In this document: one piece after another, positions 8,128-16,814 of the stretch
Layout of the letters: the number at the start of each line of letters is the position of its first letter
How positions within the stretch are numbered: the stretch's first letter is position 1
Program-made: the position numbers and the translations under genes
NCBI GenBank assembly: GCA_964641125.1
Contig: CAZXMO010000006.1
Location: 15,697 to 79,696 of the forward strand
Source: JBKHAJ01 sp964641125
GTDB lineage: Bacteria > Spirochaetota > Spirochaetia > SPDA01 > CAZSGZ01
Direction: 5' to 3'
Length of the DNA: 64,000 bases
The notes under the pieces: generated by a model
The model's database searches: none
What the model was told of the DNA's origin: nothing
Seen by the model: only the letters and a program-made list of their open reading frames with translations

Positions 8128-8822
8128 TCCTTCCTCCCAATAATCGCGGCCCCCCGCTCGAGCTCCTCGAGGAGCCACAGGGCAAAGGGGACTACCGGCG
8201 AATCATTCGTTCCGAATATCCTTAAGGTGTAGAGACACATCCTGAGCTTATCCTCCGCCAAGGTCTTGGAGGCGGGCTTACCCGACAGCTGATAACGGAA
8301 AAACCAGTCGAACCCCTCCCTGAAATACCGCTTGGCTTTTCCCTCCTGCTTGAGTTCCGAGGTCGAACGGATCTGCTGAAAGATCCGGGTGTTATAATCG
8401 ATAAAAATCTGCAGGAAGTTTCGGTCGTAGGTCCCGGCCCAATACAGAACGGTCCTTAAGATCAGGGCGTTTCGTTCCTTCAAGGGGGCCTTTCGTCTGA
8501 TCCGGTAAGAATGCATCCCCGTGGACATATATCTGTAGAGGCTTATGAACAGGGCCGCCCGGGGATCTCCCCCCGCGTCGTACCCGCTTTCTTGGAGAAC
8601 ACGCACCGGTTCGAAGGGGGGGACGGATTCGGCCGAGGCTTCTTTCTCCTCTATTCGGCGGTAAATTTCTTTCAGGCGGATAAAATCTTCACCGTCCTTG
8701 CCGGTTAGATCGGGGTGAGTATTCTTGCAGAGGTAGAGATAGATCCTCCGAAACTCCTCCCGGGTGCAGCTCTTGGTGGTGAGAAGCTTCGATATGATGT
8801 CCGGAAGAGCGGTGATCTCCAT
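8124..8822 (-). CDS. J-domain-like protein, function unknown
   Basis: 232 residues. The N-terminal 60 residues resemble a J domain: two helices with a central HPD (36-38) in the context CKNTHPDLTG, followed by a FIRLKEIYRRI helix. The rest is helical and rich in aromatic and basic residues, and I do not recognise it. J domains stimulate Hsp70 ATPase, so this could be a specialised co-chaperone. However, many short HPD proteins in spirochaetes have no known role. The stop overlaps the start of the divergent thymidylate synthase gene, implying coupled expression. Confidence 0.7.
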   Translation of the reverse strand: MEITALPDIISKLLTTKSCTREEFRRIYLYLCKNTHPDLTGKDGEDFIRLKEIYRRIEEKEASAESVPPFEPVRVLQESGYDAGGDPRAALFISLYRYMSTGMHSYRIRRKAPLKERNALILRTVLYWAGTYDRNFLQIFIDYNTRIFQQIRSTSELKQEGKAKRYFREGFDWFFRYQLSGKPASKTLAEDKLRMCLYTLRIFGTNDSPVVPFALWLLEELERGAAIIGRKE

Positions 8823-8845
8823 CTCTTCCGATCATATACCCTTTC

Positions 8846-10294
8846 TCAATGTACGCCAACCGCGGTGCGGCAGGCGTGCATCGCCTCGGGGACGAATATG
8901 TCCCGGCTCTCCTTTTTGAGATTTTTCAGCACCTTCCGGTTGTTCCATTTCCATAGACGCAGGGTAATCAGCCCATAGATACGGAAAAAGATGACGATGG
9001 GTTCTCCAAAAAAGATCCACTTTATGTAGTGCAATGGTGAATAGAACTTACGCATCGCCCGCAGGGCGGCCTTCTGGAGCTCGTAAGGGGACATGTTTTT
9101 GGGGAGAAACACCGTGTTGAAGGTATCGTATTGGGCCCAGTCCTGCGAGAGTACCCGTCCCTGGAGATCGAATTCCCGGTACTGCCGGGTCCCCGGCAGG
9201 GGAGTCAGGATCAGAAATTGCACCGTTTCGATGTGATTACGCTGGGCGAATCGAAGGGTGTCGTCGAAGGTCGATGTATCGTCGGCATCGGAGCCGAAGA
9301 CGAACATTCCGTGGATCCGGATTCGTCGAGCCCGGATTGCCTTCACCGCGGCTTCGATATCATCGATGGTTTGTCCCTTGTTGAAGAGTTTCAAAGTTTC
9401 CGGATTGACCGATTCGAAACCGATGAACAGGGTGTTGAAGCCGACCTCTTTCATCAGGTCCAGGACCTCAGGGTCCCTGGCGATGTCGGAGCGGACTTGA
9501 GCGGAAAACCCGCGGGTCACGATGGTACCCTTTCCCTGCTCTTCCCGAATCCGGGTAAGAAGCTCTCGAGTTCGGGCCTTATTAGCGGCAAAATGATCGT
9601 CGTAGAAGAAAACCTGCTTCGCCTTGATCCCTTTAAGCTCGTCGATAACCTGCTCCACCGTCCTCCGGCGGTGTTTCTTCCCGAGCATTTCGGTAACCGA
9701 GCAGAAGCTGCAGTCGAAGGGGCACCCCCGGGATGTCATCACCGGTCCGATATCGGTTATCGAGTAACCTTCGAAGAGACTCCAGTCGGGGGTAGGAACT
9801 GTAGTCATATCGGTATGTTCGGTTTTCATATCGTTCATCCGGATTTCCTCATTCTCCTTCCACACCAAACCGGGAATAGTCTCTAAGGATTTTCCCGCTC
9901 CCAGGGCGTTCAGGAAAGGGACGAAAGTATCGTCCGCCTCTCCCCGGAAAACGTAGTCCGCTTCCCGGATCGCTTCATCCGGTTCAAAGGTGGCGTGGAC
10001 TCCCCCGATGACAACCGGCCGGCGCTTTCCGTCCTTGCCGTCGAGGGCCCTGACCATGCGGGCTATCTTGTATCCCTGAGGCGCGGTGGAGGTGGTGAGG
10101 GAAATACCCACGACATCGGCCCACCGGATGTGATCGTTCTTGAGGGCCACCTTTTCCTCGTAGATGACCCGAACGTTGTAGCCCGCCTTATCGGCCAGAG
10201 TACCTAGAATCGCTAGGCCTAAGCGGGGTATTTTAAACAGCGAAAATATATTAAAATCGGGCGATTTCGGTTCGACGAGTAGTATGTTCTTCAC
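8846..10294 (-). CDS. B12-binding-domain radical SAM protein
   Basis: 482 residues from a GTG at 10294 preceded by AAGGAG at the right distance. An in-frame ATG at 10453 would run through the divergent sigma-factor start and was rejected. Residues 1-135 form a cobalamin-binding Rossmann domain of the class-B type. The radical SAM cluster motif C191-x3-C195-x2-C198 follows SRG. The C-terminus is basic. Relatives methylate unactivated carbons or build lipids, hopanoids or bacteriochlorophyll; the substrate is unknown. It is divergent from an ECF sigma factor and shares its palindromic control region. Confidence 0.9.
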   Translation of the reverse strand: MKNILLVEPKSPDFNIFSLFKIPRLGLAILGTLADKAGYNVRVIYEEKVALKNDHIRWADVVGISLTTSTAPQGYKIARMVRALDGKDGKRRPVVIGGVHATFEPDEAIREADYVFRGEADDTFVPFLNALGAGKSLETIPGLVWKENEEIRMNDMKTEHTDMTTVPTPDWSLFEGYSITDIGPVMTSRGCPFDCSFCSVTEMLGKKHRRRTVEQVIDELKGIKAKQVFFYDDHFAANKARTRELLTRIREEQGKGTIVTRGFSAQVRSDIARDPEVLDLMKEVGFNTLFIGFESVNPETLKLFNKGQTIDDIEAAVKAIRARRIRIHGMFVFGSDADDTSTFDDTLRFAQRNHIETVQFLILTPLPGTRQYREFDLQGRVLSQDWAQYDTFNTVFLPKNMSPYELQKAALRAMRKFYSPLHYIKWIFFGEPIVIFFRIYGLITLRLWKWNNRKVLKNLKKESRDIFVPEAMHACRTAVGVH

Positions 10295-10338
10295 GGAAAG
10301 CTCCTTTTCGATACTGTATACGGTGTCTTTTTCGGAAC

Positions 10339-10394
10339 GACATAAGGGAGGAGTAAAAGTTGCACTATCGCAACTTTTTTGAAATGAGTTTGTC
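10339..10394. promoter_or_regulatory. Divergent ECF-type promoter pair built on one palindrome
   Basis: A perfect inverted repeat AAAAGTTGC-N6-GCAACTTTT occupies 10355-10378. On the plus strand AACTTT (10372-10377) is followed after 14 bases by GTC (10392-10394). On the minus strand AACTTT (10361-10356) is followed after 14 bases by GTC (10341-10339). An AAC-type -35 and a GTC-type -10 are the usual ECF sigma signature, so the site may be autoregulated by the sigma factor beside it. As RNA the repeat could also form a hairpin. Confidence 0.55.
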
Positions 10395-10397
10395 ATA

Positions 10398-10970
10398 ATG
10401 AATGTACGAGCGCAGGAACGGGATGATAACGACCTCGTCCGGGATGTTATCAACGGCGATACAGAGGTCTACTCCGAGCTGGTAAAACGACACCAGAGCC
10501 GGATCTTTTATTTAGGCCTCAAGTTCCTGAAACATTTCGAGGAAGCGGAGGATTTCACGCAGGAGGTCTTTATAAAAGGATTCGAAAAGCTGGAATCCTT
10601 CAGCGGAAAGGTCCCCTTCTCGGCATGGCTCTTTCGGATCGGGTACAATCACGGCGTCAACAAGTACCGGTCCGTTTCGGGAAAGCCGGTGAATGAAGAG
10701 TTTCAAGAAGAGCGGGACGGGGCCGCGGAAGATCGGCAGGATAGTCCCGAAGACGAGATCGTACGTAAAGAGGAGAAGAATCAGATCAGGGAGATCTTAA
10801 AGAAGCTCCCCGAGATCTATAATATCGTCATACGGCTGCGCTTTTTCGACGGCCTGAGCTACGCCGAAATCGCGGAAGCCCTGGGAAAGCCGGTGAATAC
10901 CGTCAGGTCCCACCTGTTTCGAGCCAAACAACAGGTCAGGGAGCTCTACGAACGGTACCGGAAAGAATAA
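10398..10970 (+). CDS. RNA polymerase sigma factor, ECF (sigma-70 family)
   Basis: 190 residues with sigma region 2 (about 20-95, ending in FTQEVFIKGFEKL and the WLFRIGYN helix) and region 4 (about 130-185, with LPEIYNIVIRLRFFDGLSYAEIAEALG and the recognition helix NTVRSHLFRAK). Regions 1.1 and 3 are absent, so it is an ECF/RpoE-like factor. No Shine-Dalgarno precedes the ATG, which sits 3 bases after a candidate -10 GTC element. A small membrane protein follows at 11016 and is the natural anti-sigma candidate. What it regulates beyond the shared divergent promoter is unknown. Confidence 0.92.
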   Translation: MNVRAQERDDNDLVRDVINGDTEVYSELVKRHQSRIFYLGLKFLKHFEEAEDFTQEVFIKGFEKLESFSGKVPFSAWLFRIGYNHGVNKYRSVSGKPVNEEFQEERDGAAEDRQDSPEDEIVRKEEKNQIREILKKLPEIYNIVIRLRFFDGLSYAEIAEALGKPVNTVRSHLFRAKQQVRELYERYRKE

Positions 10971-10992
10971 CGGGAAAAGAATAACGGGAAAA
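10965..10992 (+). repeat. Tandem duplication of 14 bases over the sigma-gene stop
   Basis: GAATAACGGGAAAA occurs twice in a row. The first copy contains the sigma-factor TAA. It is followed by a purine-only GAAAGAGA-type run to 11013 that includes the ribosome site of the next gene. Confidence 0.8.
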
Positions 10993-11015
10993 GAAAGAGA
11001 GAAAGAGAGAAAGGC

Positions 11016-11435
11016 ATGAGAGATAAACAGGAAAGACCGGAGAAGATCGACGTCGTTCTGAGCACCATCGAATTTCCCGGAGAAGACGAGAACGAGGTCA
11101 GAAACTATCTCGAGAAAGCGGAAATACCAAAAAAAGTGATGGAAACTCTGAAAAATACCGTTTTCAGACGGCACCGGATGCGGAATTGGGGATTGGTTGC
11201 CGCCGCGGCCCTCTTTCTCCTTCTCGTACTCGGCGCGAATGAATACGTTACCGAGTTTCTCTTTTTTCTGCAGAGTGCAATAATCTTTTTCCTCGCCATT
11301 CTCTTCGCGGCCCTTTTCATGGTGGGACTCATCGGACTGTTCATCAACGTGGATTACTCACGCCTTTCGAAGGCGTTAAACCTCCGGGACATAGAGGATT
11401 TCTTTTCCAATCTCTTCCATCCCCGGGGCCCCTAG
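11016..11435 (+). CDS. Small two-helix membrane protein, candidate anti-sigma factor
   Basis: 139 residues. A soluble N-terminal part of about 55 residues contains an amphipathic charged segment (EVRNYLEKAEIPKKVMETL). Two membrane helices follow at roughly 58-78 and 85-110, then a short cytoplasmic tail. It has no zinc-binding anti-sigma (ZAS) motif. Its place directly after the ECF sigma gene suggests an anti-sigma role, but this rests on position only. The purine-rich spacer supplies a GAGAAAGG-type ribosome site. Confidence 0.65.
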   Translation: MRDKQERPEKIDVVLSTIEFPGEDENEVRNYLEKAEIPKKVMETLKNTVFRRHRMRNWGLVAAAALFLLLVLGANEYVTEFLFFLQSAIIFFLAILFAALFMVGLIGLFINVDYSRLSKALNLRDIEDFFSNLFHPRGP

Positions 11436-11441
11436 TACCGC

Positions 11442-11470
11442 TTGGGTAATCGCCGACGATGTGATATATT
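11442..11470 (+). promoter_or_regulatory. Promoter of the WD40 lipoprotein gene
   Basis: TTGGGT at 11442-11447, a 17-base spacer, then TATATT at 11465-11470. The ATG at 11478 lies 7 bases downstream and has no Shine-Dalgarno, so the mRNA is probably leaderless. Confidence 0.5.
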
Positions 11471-11477
11471 CCTTCTC

Positions 11478-12506
11478 ATGAAACGAAAAAGAGCATTGAC
11501 CCAAAAGGCGGTTCTCATCGCCTTCGTAGCAGCCGCGGCGGTCCTCGGCGGGTGTTATTCCATCCGATCCCTTCCTGACCAAATAAACTATAAAAAATAC
11601 GCCGAGTTTACCGACTTTACCGACAAAGTCCTCAGTGTCGATATAAGTCCCGACGGCAGGTATCTCGCCGCGGGAAGCATGGATAACACCGTCAAGATAT
11701 ATGACCTCAAGAACCGGTCTCTCGTCAGGGAGTTCGAGCGGCATCCCGACGATATCTTTACCCTCGCTTTCGGACCTTCTTCGGATTACCTAGTTACCGG
11801 ATGCAGAGACCGGCTGATCCGGGTCTTTGATGTAGAAACGGGTGAGCTCGTTTATACCTTGGACCGGCATAACGACACCATCTATAAGGTACGCTTCCAT
11901 CCGGACGGCCGGTTCCTGGTTTCCGCCGGTAAGGACGAGACGGTCTTCGTATGGGACCTCGAAACCGGCACCCTGGTCGACGTACTCAGGGAGCATAAGG
12001 ACGCGGTTTATGCCTTGACCTTTTCGCCCGACGGGAAAACTCTCTATTCGGGGAGCCTGGACAAGATCGTCGCCGTATGGGACATGGAGTATCTCAACTT
12101 GACCACCTCTTTCAAGGCGAAACAAGACGTCTACTGCCTAGCGGTCAATCCCAAGAACACCCTTCTCGCGGTATCCGGAATCACTCGAGTACGGGGAGGC
12201 GATGCGGATAAGCGGACATCCCCTATCAACGTGTTTGCCATAGACGATGAGTACAAGCGAAAGGAGGTCTTTTCCGGTCATCAGCCCGCCTGCTGGTCAA
12301 TGGTCTTTACCCCGGACGGAGAGTACCTGGTCAGCGGGGGCACCGATTCCAGAATCCGTATCTGGACAATGGCCCCGGCGGCCCAAGAGCTAGTCGGTTC
12401 CTTCGACTCCGAAGCGGATGAGGTGTGGGACCTGGCGATGAGTCCCGACGGAAATTTCCTGGCCGCCGCCTGTTCCGACAACACGGTTATGGTCTATAGG
12501 AAATAG
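11478..12506 (+). CDS. WD40-repeat lipoprotein
   Basis: 342 residues from the ATG at 11478. A basic start (MKRKRAL) and hydrophobic stretch end in the lipobox LGGC, so the mature protein is a lipoprotein. About seven WD40 repeats follow, with repeated SPDGRYL and VWDLETG-like blades, predicting one seven-bladed beta propeller on the outer face of a membrane. The role is probably a protein-interaction scaffold or a beta-barrel assembly partner; nothing more specific can be read. A TTG at 11442 is in frame but falls in the promoter. Confidence 0.87.
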   Translation: MKRKRALTQKAVLIAFVAAAAVLGGCYSIRSLPDQINYKKYAEFTDFTDKVLSVDISPDGRYLAAGSMDNTVKIYDLKNRSLVREFERHPDDIFTLAFGPSSDYLVTGCRDRLIRVFDVETGELVYTLDRHNDTIYKVRFHPDGRFLVSAGKDETVFVWDLETGTLVDVLREHKDAVYALTFSPDGKTLYSGSLDKIVAVWDMEYLNLTTSFKAKQDVYCLAVNPKNTLLAVSGITRVRGGDADKRTSPINVFAIDDEYKRKEVFSGHQPACWSMVFTPDGEYLVSGGTDSRIRIWTMAPAAQELVGSFDSEADEVWDLAMSPDGNFLAAACSDNTVMVYRK

Positions 12507-12526
12507 AGCCGCGCGGATATTTACGG

Positions 12527-13597
12527 CTACATGGTCGCCAGTAAGGCGATCACGGTGATGGCCAAGGCCCCGGCGGCTATCCCGAAGACGATGGCCAGGA
12601 TGTTGCTCCTGCTCTTCTCGGCCTCGCCGATCGGGTCCTCGATGAGGGATATCAGCTGCTCCCCCGCCGTTTTGGGGTCCTCAGGCTCGACTTCCTTCGG
12701 CTGATTGGGGAGCCTCTCCCCGTAATAGGTGTAATCGAACTTTTCGAGCCGTCTTATGTACTCGTCGACCTGCTCCCAGAGCTGTCCCTCGGTCTGCAAG
12801 TCCTGCTGAACAAAGCTTTGTATATCGGTATCGACGGTTTCGACGGTCCGGGCAATCCGAATACTTCCGGTACGGGCGTCTATGACCCGAACGAAGAGCC
12901 TGACCCTGACCTCTCTTGCAAGGTCTATTTCGAGTCTCGACTTGGTTTTTTCCTCCCCGTCCACCCGCGCCTCGATCTTCCGATCCTCGGTTTCGTAGTG
13001 GATCCCGCACTCGAGAAGCCGATAGGCCACGATAACGTCGGCGCTCTCTAAGGCCATCGCCGATCGGATATCCTGATAATCATCCCTCAAGGCCGTATAG
13101 AGCTCGGCCGCCGCGGCCGGATCCATCCCCTCCCGCTTCATCCCCTGGACTATGGCGTCCAAGGGGTCCGAGGGGAGGGTTCCCGGCACGATCCCCGCGT
13201 ATCCGTCGGCGCGCTCGAACCCGGCATGATAGAGAACATCGGGGTCCCGCTCGAGCACCCGGTACCCCTCCTTCAAGAGAACGGCGATGAGACTGTCGTC
13301 GATAAGATAGTTGATGGGCCTGTCGACGATCGCCCTGGTTTCGAGGCTTACCACGATGATGTTCTCATCGGTTTGAACCTTTCCTTCGAGAGCGGAGGCT
13401 ATGGGAAGGGTCTTCGCCGTCCGCTCGATGAGAACAGCATTAGTGTCATCGAATACGGGTATCGCCGCTTTGGTCCTCTCATCAATAGGGGTGGCGCATC
13501 CCGCGGCGAGGATACCCGAGATCGACACCGCCGCGATGAGGAGCACAGCCTGTATCACTGGCTGTTGGAACAGTTTTCGAGACCTGGAAATCTTCAT
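12527..13597 (-). CDS. Lipoprotein with C-terminal membrane helix, unknown function
   Basis: 356 residues from the ATG at 13597 with a signal peptide ending in lipobox LAAGC. The body is a mixed alpha/beta domain with VIVAYRLLECG and VRLFVRVIDARTGSI. It resembles CsgG/LpoB-like lipoproteins that carry an N-terminal beta-alpha segment on activity of 'penicillin-binding protein activator' type, but this is only fold-level similarity. A single membrane helix closes the protein (about 332-352), unusual for a lipoprotein. It converges with the WD40 lipoprotein gene. The start appears leaderless: TTGACG (13633-13628), 18 bases, GATATT (13609-13604), then 6 bases to the ATG. Confidence 0.7.
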   Translation of the reverse strand: MKISRSRKLFQQPVIQAVLLIAAVSISGILAAGCATPIDERTKAAIPVFDDTNAVLIERTAKTLPIASALEGKVQTDENIIVVSLETRAIVDRPINYLIDDSLIAVLLKEGYRVLERDPDVLYHAGFERADGYAGIVPGTLPSDPLDAIVQGMKREGMDPAAAAELYTALRDDYQDIRSAMALESADVIVAYRLLECGIHYETEDRKIEARVDGEEKTKSRLEIDLAREVRVRLFVRVIDARTGSIRIARTVETVDTDIQSFVQQDLQTEGQLWEQVDEYIRRLEKFDYTYYGERLPNQPKEVEPEDPKTAGEQLISLIEDPIGEAEKSRSNILAIVFGIAAGALAITVIALLATM

Positions 13598-13639
13598 GAT
13601 TATAATATCGATTAAAACGGGACCCGCCGTCAAGCAACG

Positions 13640-14959
13640 TCAGTTCTTCATCACCACCGGCTGCCGGGTCACTTCGAGGACGTCCCGCCACAGGGCGCTT
13701 TCGGGATCGACGTGGTTGCGCCGGAGGACGGCCATCTCCACGGGGAGATGGACGAAGTGGTTGTTGACGAGGCTTATGAGCGTTCTCGTCCGGCCCGCCA
13801 TGGCGGCGTGGGCCGCGTGGGTACCGAGACGCGCGCAGTAGATGCTGTCGTTGGCCTGGGCGGGGGCGCTTCGGATCATGTAGCTCGGATCGATATACTT
13901 GAGGCTCACCTCGATCCCGTCGTCGGCGAAGAGCCGAGGCAGGGTCCGTTCGAGGAAGTGTCCGATGTCGCTCAAACGCTTATTACCGGAAGGGTCCTGC
14001 TCGTTGACCGCCTCGAGGAGACCTTGTCCGGCCCCTTCGGCGACCAGGATAACCGCGTGGTTTCGCTCGGCGAGACGCCTCTTGAGGTGGCCGTAGAGGC
14101 CGTTCTCCCCTTCCAGATCGAAGGGAATTTCAGGGATAAGGACGAAATTGACGTCGTTCTGGGCCAATGCGGTATACGCGGCGATAAATCCCGACTCCCG
14201 TCCCATAACTTTGACCAGACCGATTCCGTTGATGGCGTCATGGGCCTCGATGTGGGCGCTGGAAACCGCGTCCACAGCGATGGCCACCGCGGTCTCGAAG
14301 CCGAAAGACTTCTGGATGAAGCTCAAGTCGTTGTCGATGGTCTTGGGGATCCCGATCATGGCGAGCTGGGTCCCCCGCTTTTCGAGCTCCTTGGATATAG
14401 CCAGCGCCCCGGTTTGGGTACCGTCTCCGCCTATAGTGAACAGCATGTTCAGGTTCATCCGCTCGATCGCGTCGGCTATATCGCTGACCCGTCCCCCTCC
14501 CCGGGAGGAGCCGAGGATTGTCCCCCCCCGGTGATGAATCTGATCCACGATCTCCGGGTTCAACTCGATTGTGGGGAGATTGTAATCGGAAAGGAATCCG
14601 CGGAACCCGTTGCGGATGCCGGTTATCCTGCGGATCCCGTAGAGGAACCACAGAGCACGGACAATGGCCCGGATTACGTCGTTGAGGCCCGGACAGAGCC
14701 CTCCGCAGGTGACGATTCCCGCGTGAACATGCTGGGGATTGAAGTAGATCTTCTCACGGGGTCCCGCTTTTTCGAGGAGGTCCGATTTCTCATAGGTTTC
14801 ACAGGGGGTACCCGGTCTCGCATCGATTCCATAGAGGATAAACTCGTCGTCCGTTACGTAATTCACCAACGAATCGCCTAGGACTGTGGACATGCGTATC
14901 GGAGAGGATACCTTCGCCTCCCCGAGCCGGGGAACTGTAAAATCGTATTCTTCATTCAT
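13640..14959 (-). CDS. pfk: 6-phosphofructokinase, TP0108-like
   Basis: 439 residues, the long spirochaetal/plant type. Substrate motifs GGLCPGLN (86-93), GSSRGG (150-155), GGDGT (177-181) and PKTIDND (205-211) are present. In this family a Gly at the GGDG position goes with ATP and an Asp (GGDD) with pyrophosphate. The Lys of PKTIDND is typical of the pyrophosphate group. The mixed pattern matches the Treponema TP0108 type, which is reported to prefer ATP. The start has no Shine-Dalgarno: TATAAT at 14974-14969 lies 9 bases from the ATG. It is the committed step of glycolysis in a fermentative cell. Confidence 0.9.
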   Translation of the reverse strand: MNEEYDFTVPRLGEAKVSSPIRMSTVLGDSLVNYVTDDEFILYGIDARPGTPCETYEKSDLLEKAGPREKIYFNPQHVHAGIVTCGGLCPGLNDVIRAIVRALWFLYGIRRITGIRNGFRGFLSDYNLPTIELNPEIVDQIHHRGGTILGSSRGGGRVSDIADAIERMNLNMLFTIGGDGTQTGALAISKELEKRGTQLAMIGIPKTIDNDLSFIQKSFGFETAVAIAVDAVSSAHIEAHDAINGIGLVKVMGRESGFIAAYTALAQNDVNFVLIPEIPFDLEGENGLYGHLKRRLAERNHAVILVAEGAGQGLLEAVNEQDPSGNKRLSDIGHFLERTLPRLFADDGIEVSLKYIDPSYMIRSAPAQANDSIYCARLGTHAAHAAMAGRTRTLISLVNNHFVHLPVEMAVLRRNHVDPESALWRDVLEVTRQPVVMKN

Positions 14960-15058
14960 TTAAGAAACATTATAGAGAGATTCCCGGAGTTTTCAAGGGT
15001 CCGTCTCCGATTGACTTATGACCGCCCCCGCTGTAAGGTAGCCCGAGGAGCAGCGGAA

Positions 15059-16033
15059 ATGAAAGTACTCGTCATCGGCGGGGCCGGATATATCGGCAGT
15101 CACGTGACAAAACACCTCCTTCGCAGGGGACACGAGACGGTCGTCTTCGACGATCTGTCGAGCGGCCTCGAAGAAAATATATTTTCCCAATCCCGGTTCA
15201 TCTTAGGAAACATCCTCGACCACCGGGCCGTTTCGGATGCCGCTTCGGAGGGGTTCGACGCCCTGGTTCACCTGGCCGCCTTCAAAGCGGCCGGGGAATC
15301 TATGGAACGGCCGTCCAAATACGGGGTGAATAACATCGGGGGAACCATGAACATCTTGGCCGCCGCCGAATCGGCGGGAATCCGGTTCATAGTGTTTTCC
15401 TCCTCGGCGGCGGTATACGGCGAGCCGGAATACCTCCCCCTAGACGAGGAACACCCGACGAAACCTGAAAATTTCTACGGATTCACCAAGCTCGAGATCG
15501 AGCGGACCCTATCGTGGTACGACCGTCTCAAAAGCATCCGCTTTGCCTCGCTCCGCTACTTCAACGCCGCGGGATACGACGTCGAGGGTGAGATAACCGG
15601 CCTCGAGCGTAACCCCGCCAACCTCCTTCCGGTCATTATGGAGGTCGCCTGCGGCAGACGGGAGAAGCTCCTGATTTTCGGAAACGACTACCCCACCCCC
15701 GACGGGACCGGGGTCAGGGATTACATCCATGTAGACGATCTTGCCGACGCCCACCTTAAATCCCTCGATTATATCACCGGGAACAACCGAAGCCTCACCG
15801 TCAACCTCGGAAGCGAGGCGGGCCTGAGCGTTTTAGAAATCCTAGAAGCGGCGCGGCGCATCACCGGCAGGGAAATTCCCGCGGAGATCGTGGACAGGCG
15901 GCCGGGAGATCCGGCTAAACTCGTGGCCTCCGCCGCCGAAGCGAAAAAGCTCCTGGACTGGAAACCCCGCTATTCCGACGCGGACACCCTCGTGGAGACC
16001 TCCTGGAAGGTTTACCGGGCACACTGCACCTAG
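15059..16033 (+). CDS. galE: UDP-glucose 4-epimerase
   Basis: 324 residues from the ATG at 15059, which has AGGAG upstream; an earlier in-frame TTG was rejected. NAD-binding GGAGYIG (7-13), Ser115/116 in VFSSSAAVYG, the catalytic Tyr140-x3-Lys144 (YGFTK), and the sugar-binding RYFNAAG and DGTGVRDYIHVDDLA segments identify GalE. It interconverts UDP-glucose and UDP-galactose for galactose use and surface glycans. It stands alone, divergent from pfk. Confidence 0.93.
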   Translation: MKVLVIGGAGYIGSHVTKHLLRRGHETVVFDDLSSGLEENIFSQSRFILGNILDHRAVSDAASEGFDALVHLAAFKAAGESMERPSKYGVNNIGGTMNILAAAESAGIRFIVFSSSAAVYGEPEYLPLDEEHPTKPENFYGFTKLEIERTLSWYDRLKSIRFASLRYFNAAGYDVEGEITGLERNPANLLPVIMEVACGRREKLLIFGNDYPTPDGTGVRDYIHVDDLADAHLKSLDYITGNNRSLTVNLGSEAGLSVLEILEAARRITGREIPAEIVDRRPGDPAKLVASAAEAKKLLDWKPRYSDADTLVETSWKVYRAHCT

Positions 16034-16055
16034 AGATGAGCACCGGGGGAATAAT

Positions 16056-16697
16056 CTACCTGTTCCTTCGCTTGGTGTCCACGTACCGGACCTCGCGTTT
16101 GATCCGGGAATGCCTGCCCTTGTTTGTAGCGAACTGAACGACGACTCCCGCGATCCCGAAGACCACGCAGACGATCTCGATGACCACCGATTCCTGAGGG
16201 GGCAGCACCAGGTACAGCCCGAGACGGAAGGCAACGTACCCCACGAAGGAGGTAGCCAGGATCACGATCGGCTTCTCCGCCGCCAAGGTTATGCTTCCCA
16301 GAATGAGAGCGAGGACCACCGCTATCACGAGTCCCCAGACCATCTGATCGATGTAGTTGTAGGCTATAAAGATTCCGACGGCTCCCCCCACCGCAAGCCC
16401 TAAAATGTAGACCGCCAGATAGTAGAGAATGAACGAAGCGACTCCCAGAACGACCGCGAGTATTATTGGCAGCGCGATATACATGGCGGTTCCGTAGGCC
16501 AGGTACATTTCGGCGAGATATGCTCCTAATGATGCGCCGAATAAAACTCCGACGAGGACTAGGGCGACCCGTTTGAGCTTATAGCCAAGGAGAATCAGGA
16601 GACCCCCGAGAATGATTGCGATGACTCCCGTCGATACTCCGGTTACCGTACTCAAGGAATACAGGTAATCGTAGACGGCGTTTGTTATTTGATACAT
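16056..16697 (-). CDS. Polytopic membrane protein (TMEM198/DUF4203-like)
   Basis: 213 residues with seven likely membrane helices separated by short loops, and a basic C-terminal tail of about 25 residues. The glycine-rich helices (ILGGLLILLGYKL, LVGVLFGASLGAYLA) resemble the DUF4203/TMEM198 group, whose function is not settled. The start has GGAGGAGG just upstream. It is monocistronic and converges with galE. Confidence 0.75.
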   Translation of the reverse strand: MYQITNAVYDYLYSLSTVTGVSTGVIAIILGGLLILLGYKLKRVALVLVGVLFGASLGAYLAEMYLAYGTAMYIALPIILAVVLGVASFILYYLAVYILGLAVGGAVGIFIAYNYIDQMVWGLVIAVVLALILGSITLAAEKPIVILATSFVGYVAFRLGLYLVLPPQESVVIEIVCVVFGIAGVVVQFATNKGRHSRIKREVRYVDTKRRNR

Positions 16698-16814
16698 TTA
16701 AACCTCCTCCTATATTTTAACTCCTATAACATACCACCGGAAGCGCAAAAAGAAAAATTAAAACCGAGTAAAGAGATATTGAAGTTTCCGCCCCGTTGAT
16801 GCACGATATTGGGC

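Noticed and set aside
13712..14881. 389-residue open frame on the plus strand
   Set aside because: Antisense to pfk, whose motifs are clear; no ribosome site.
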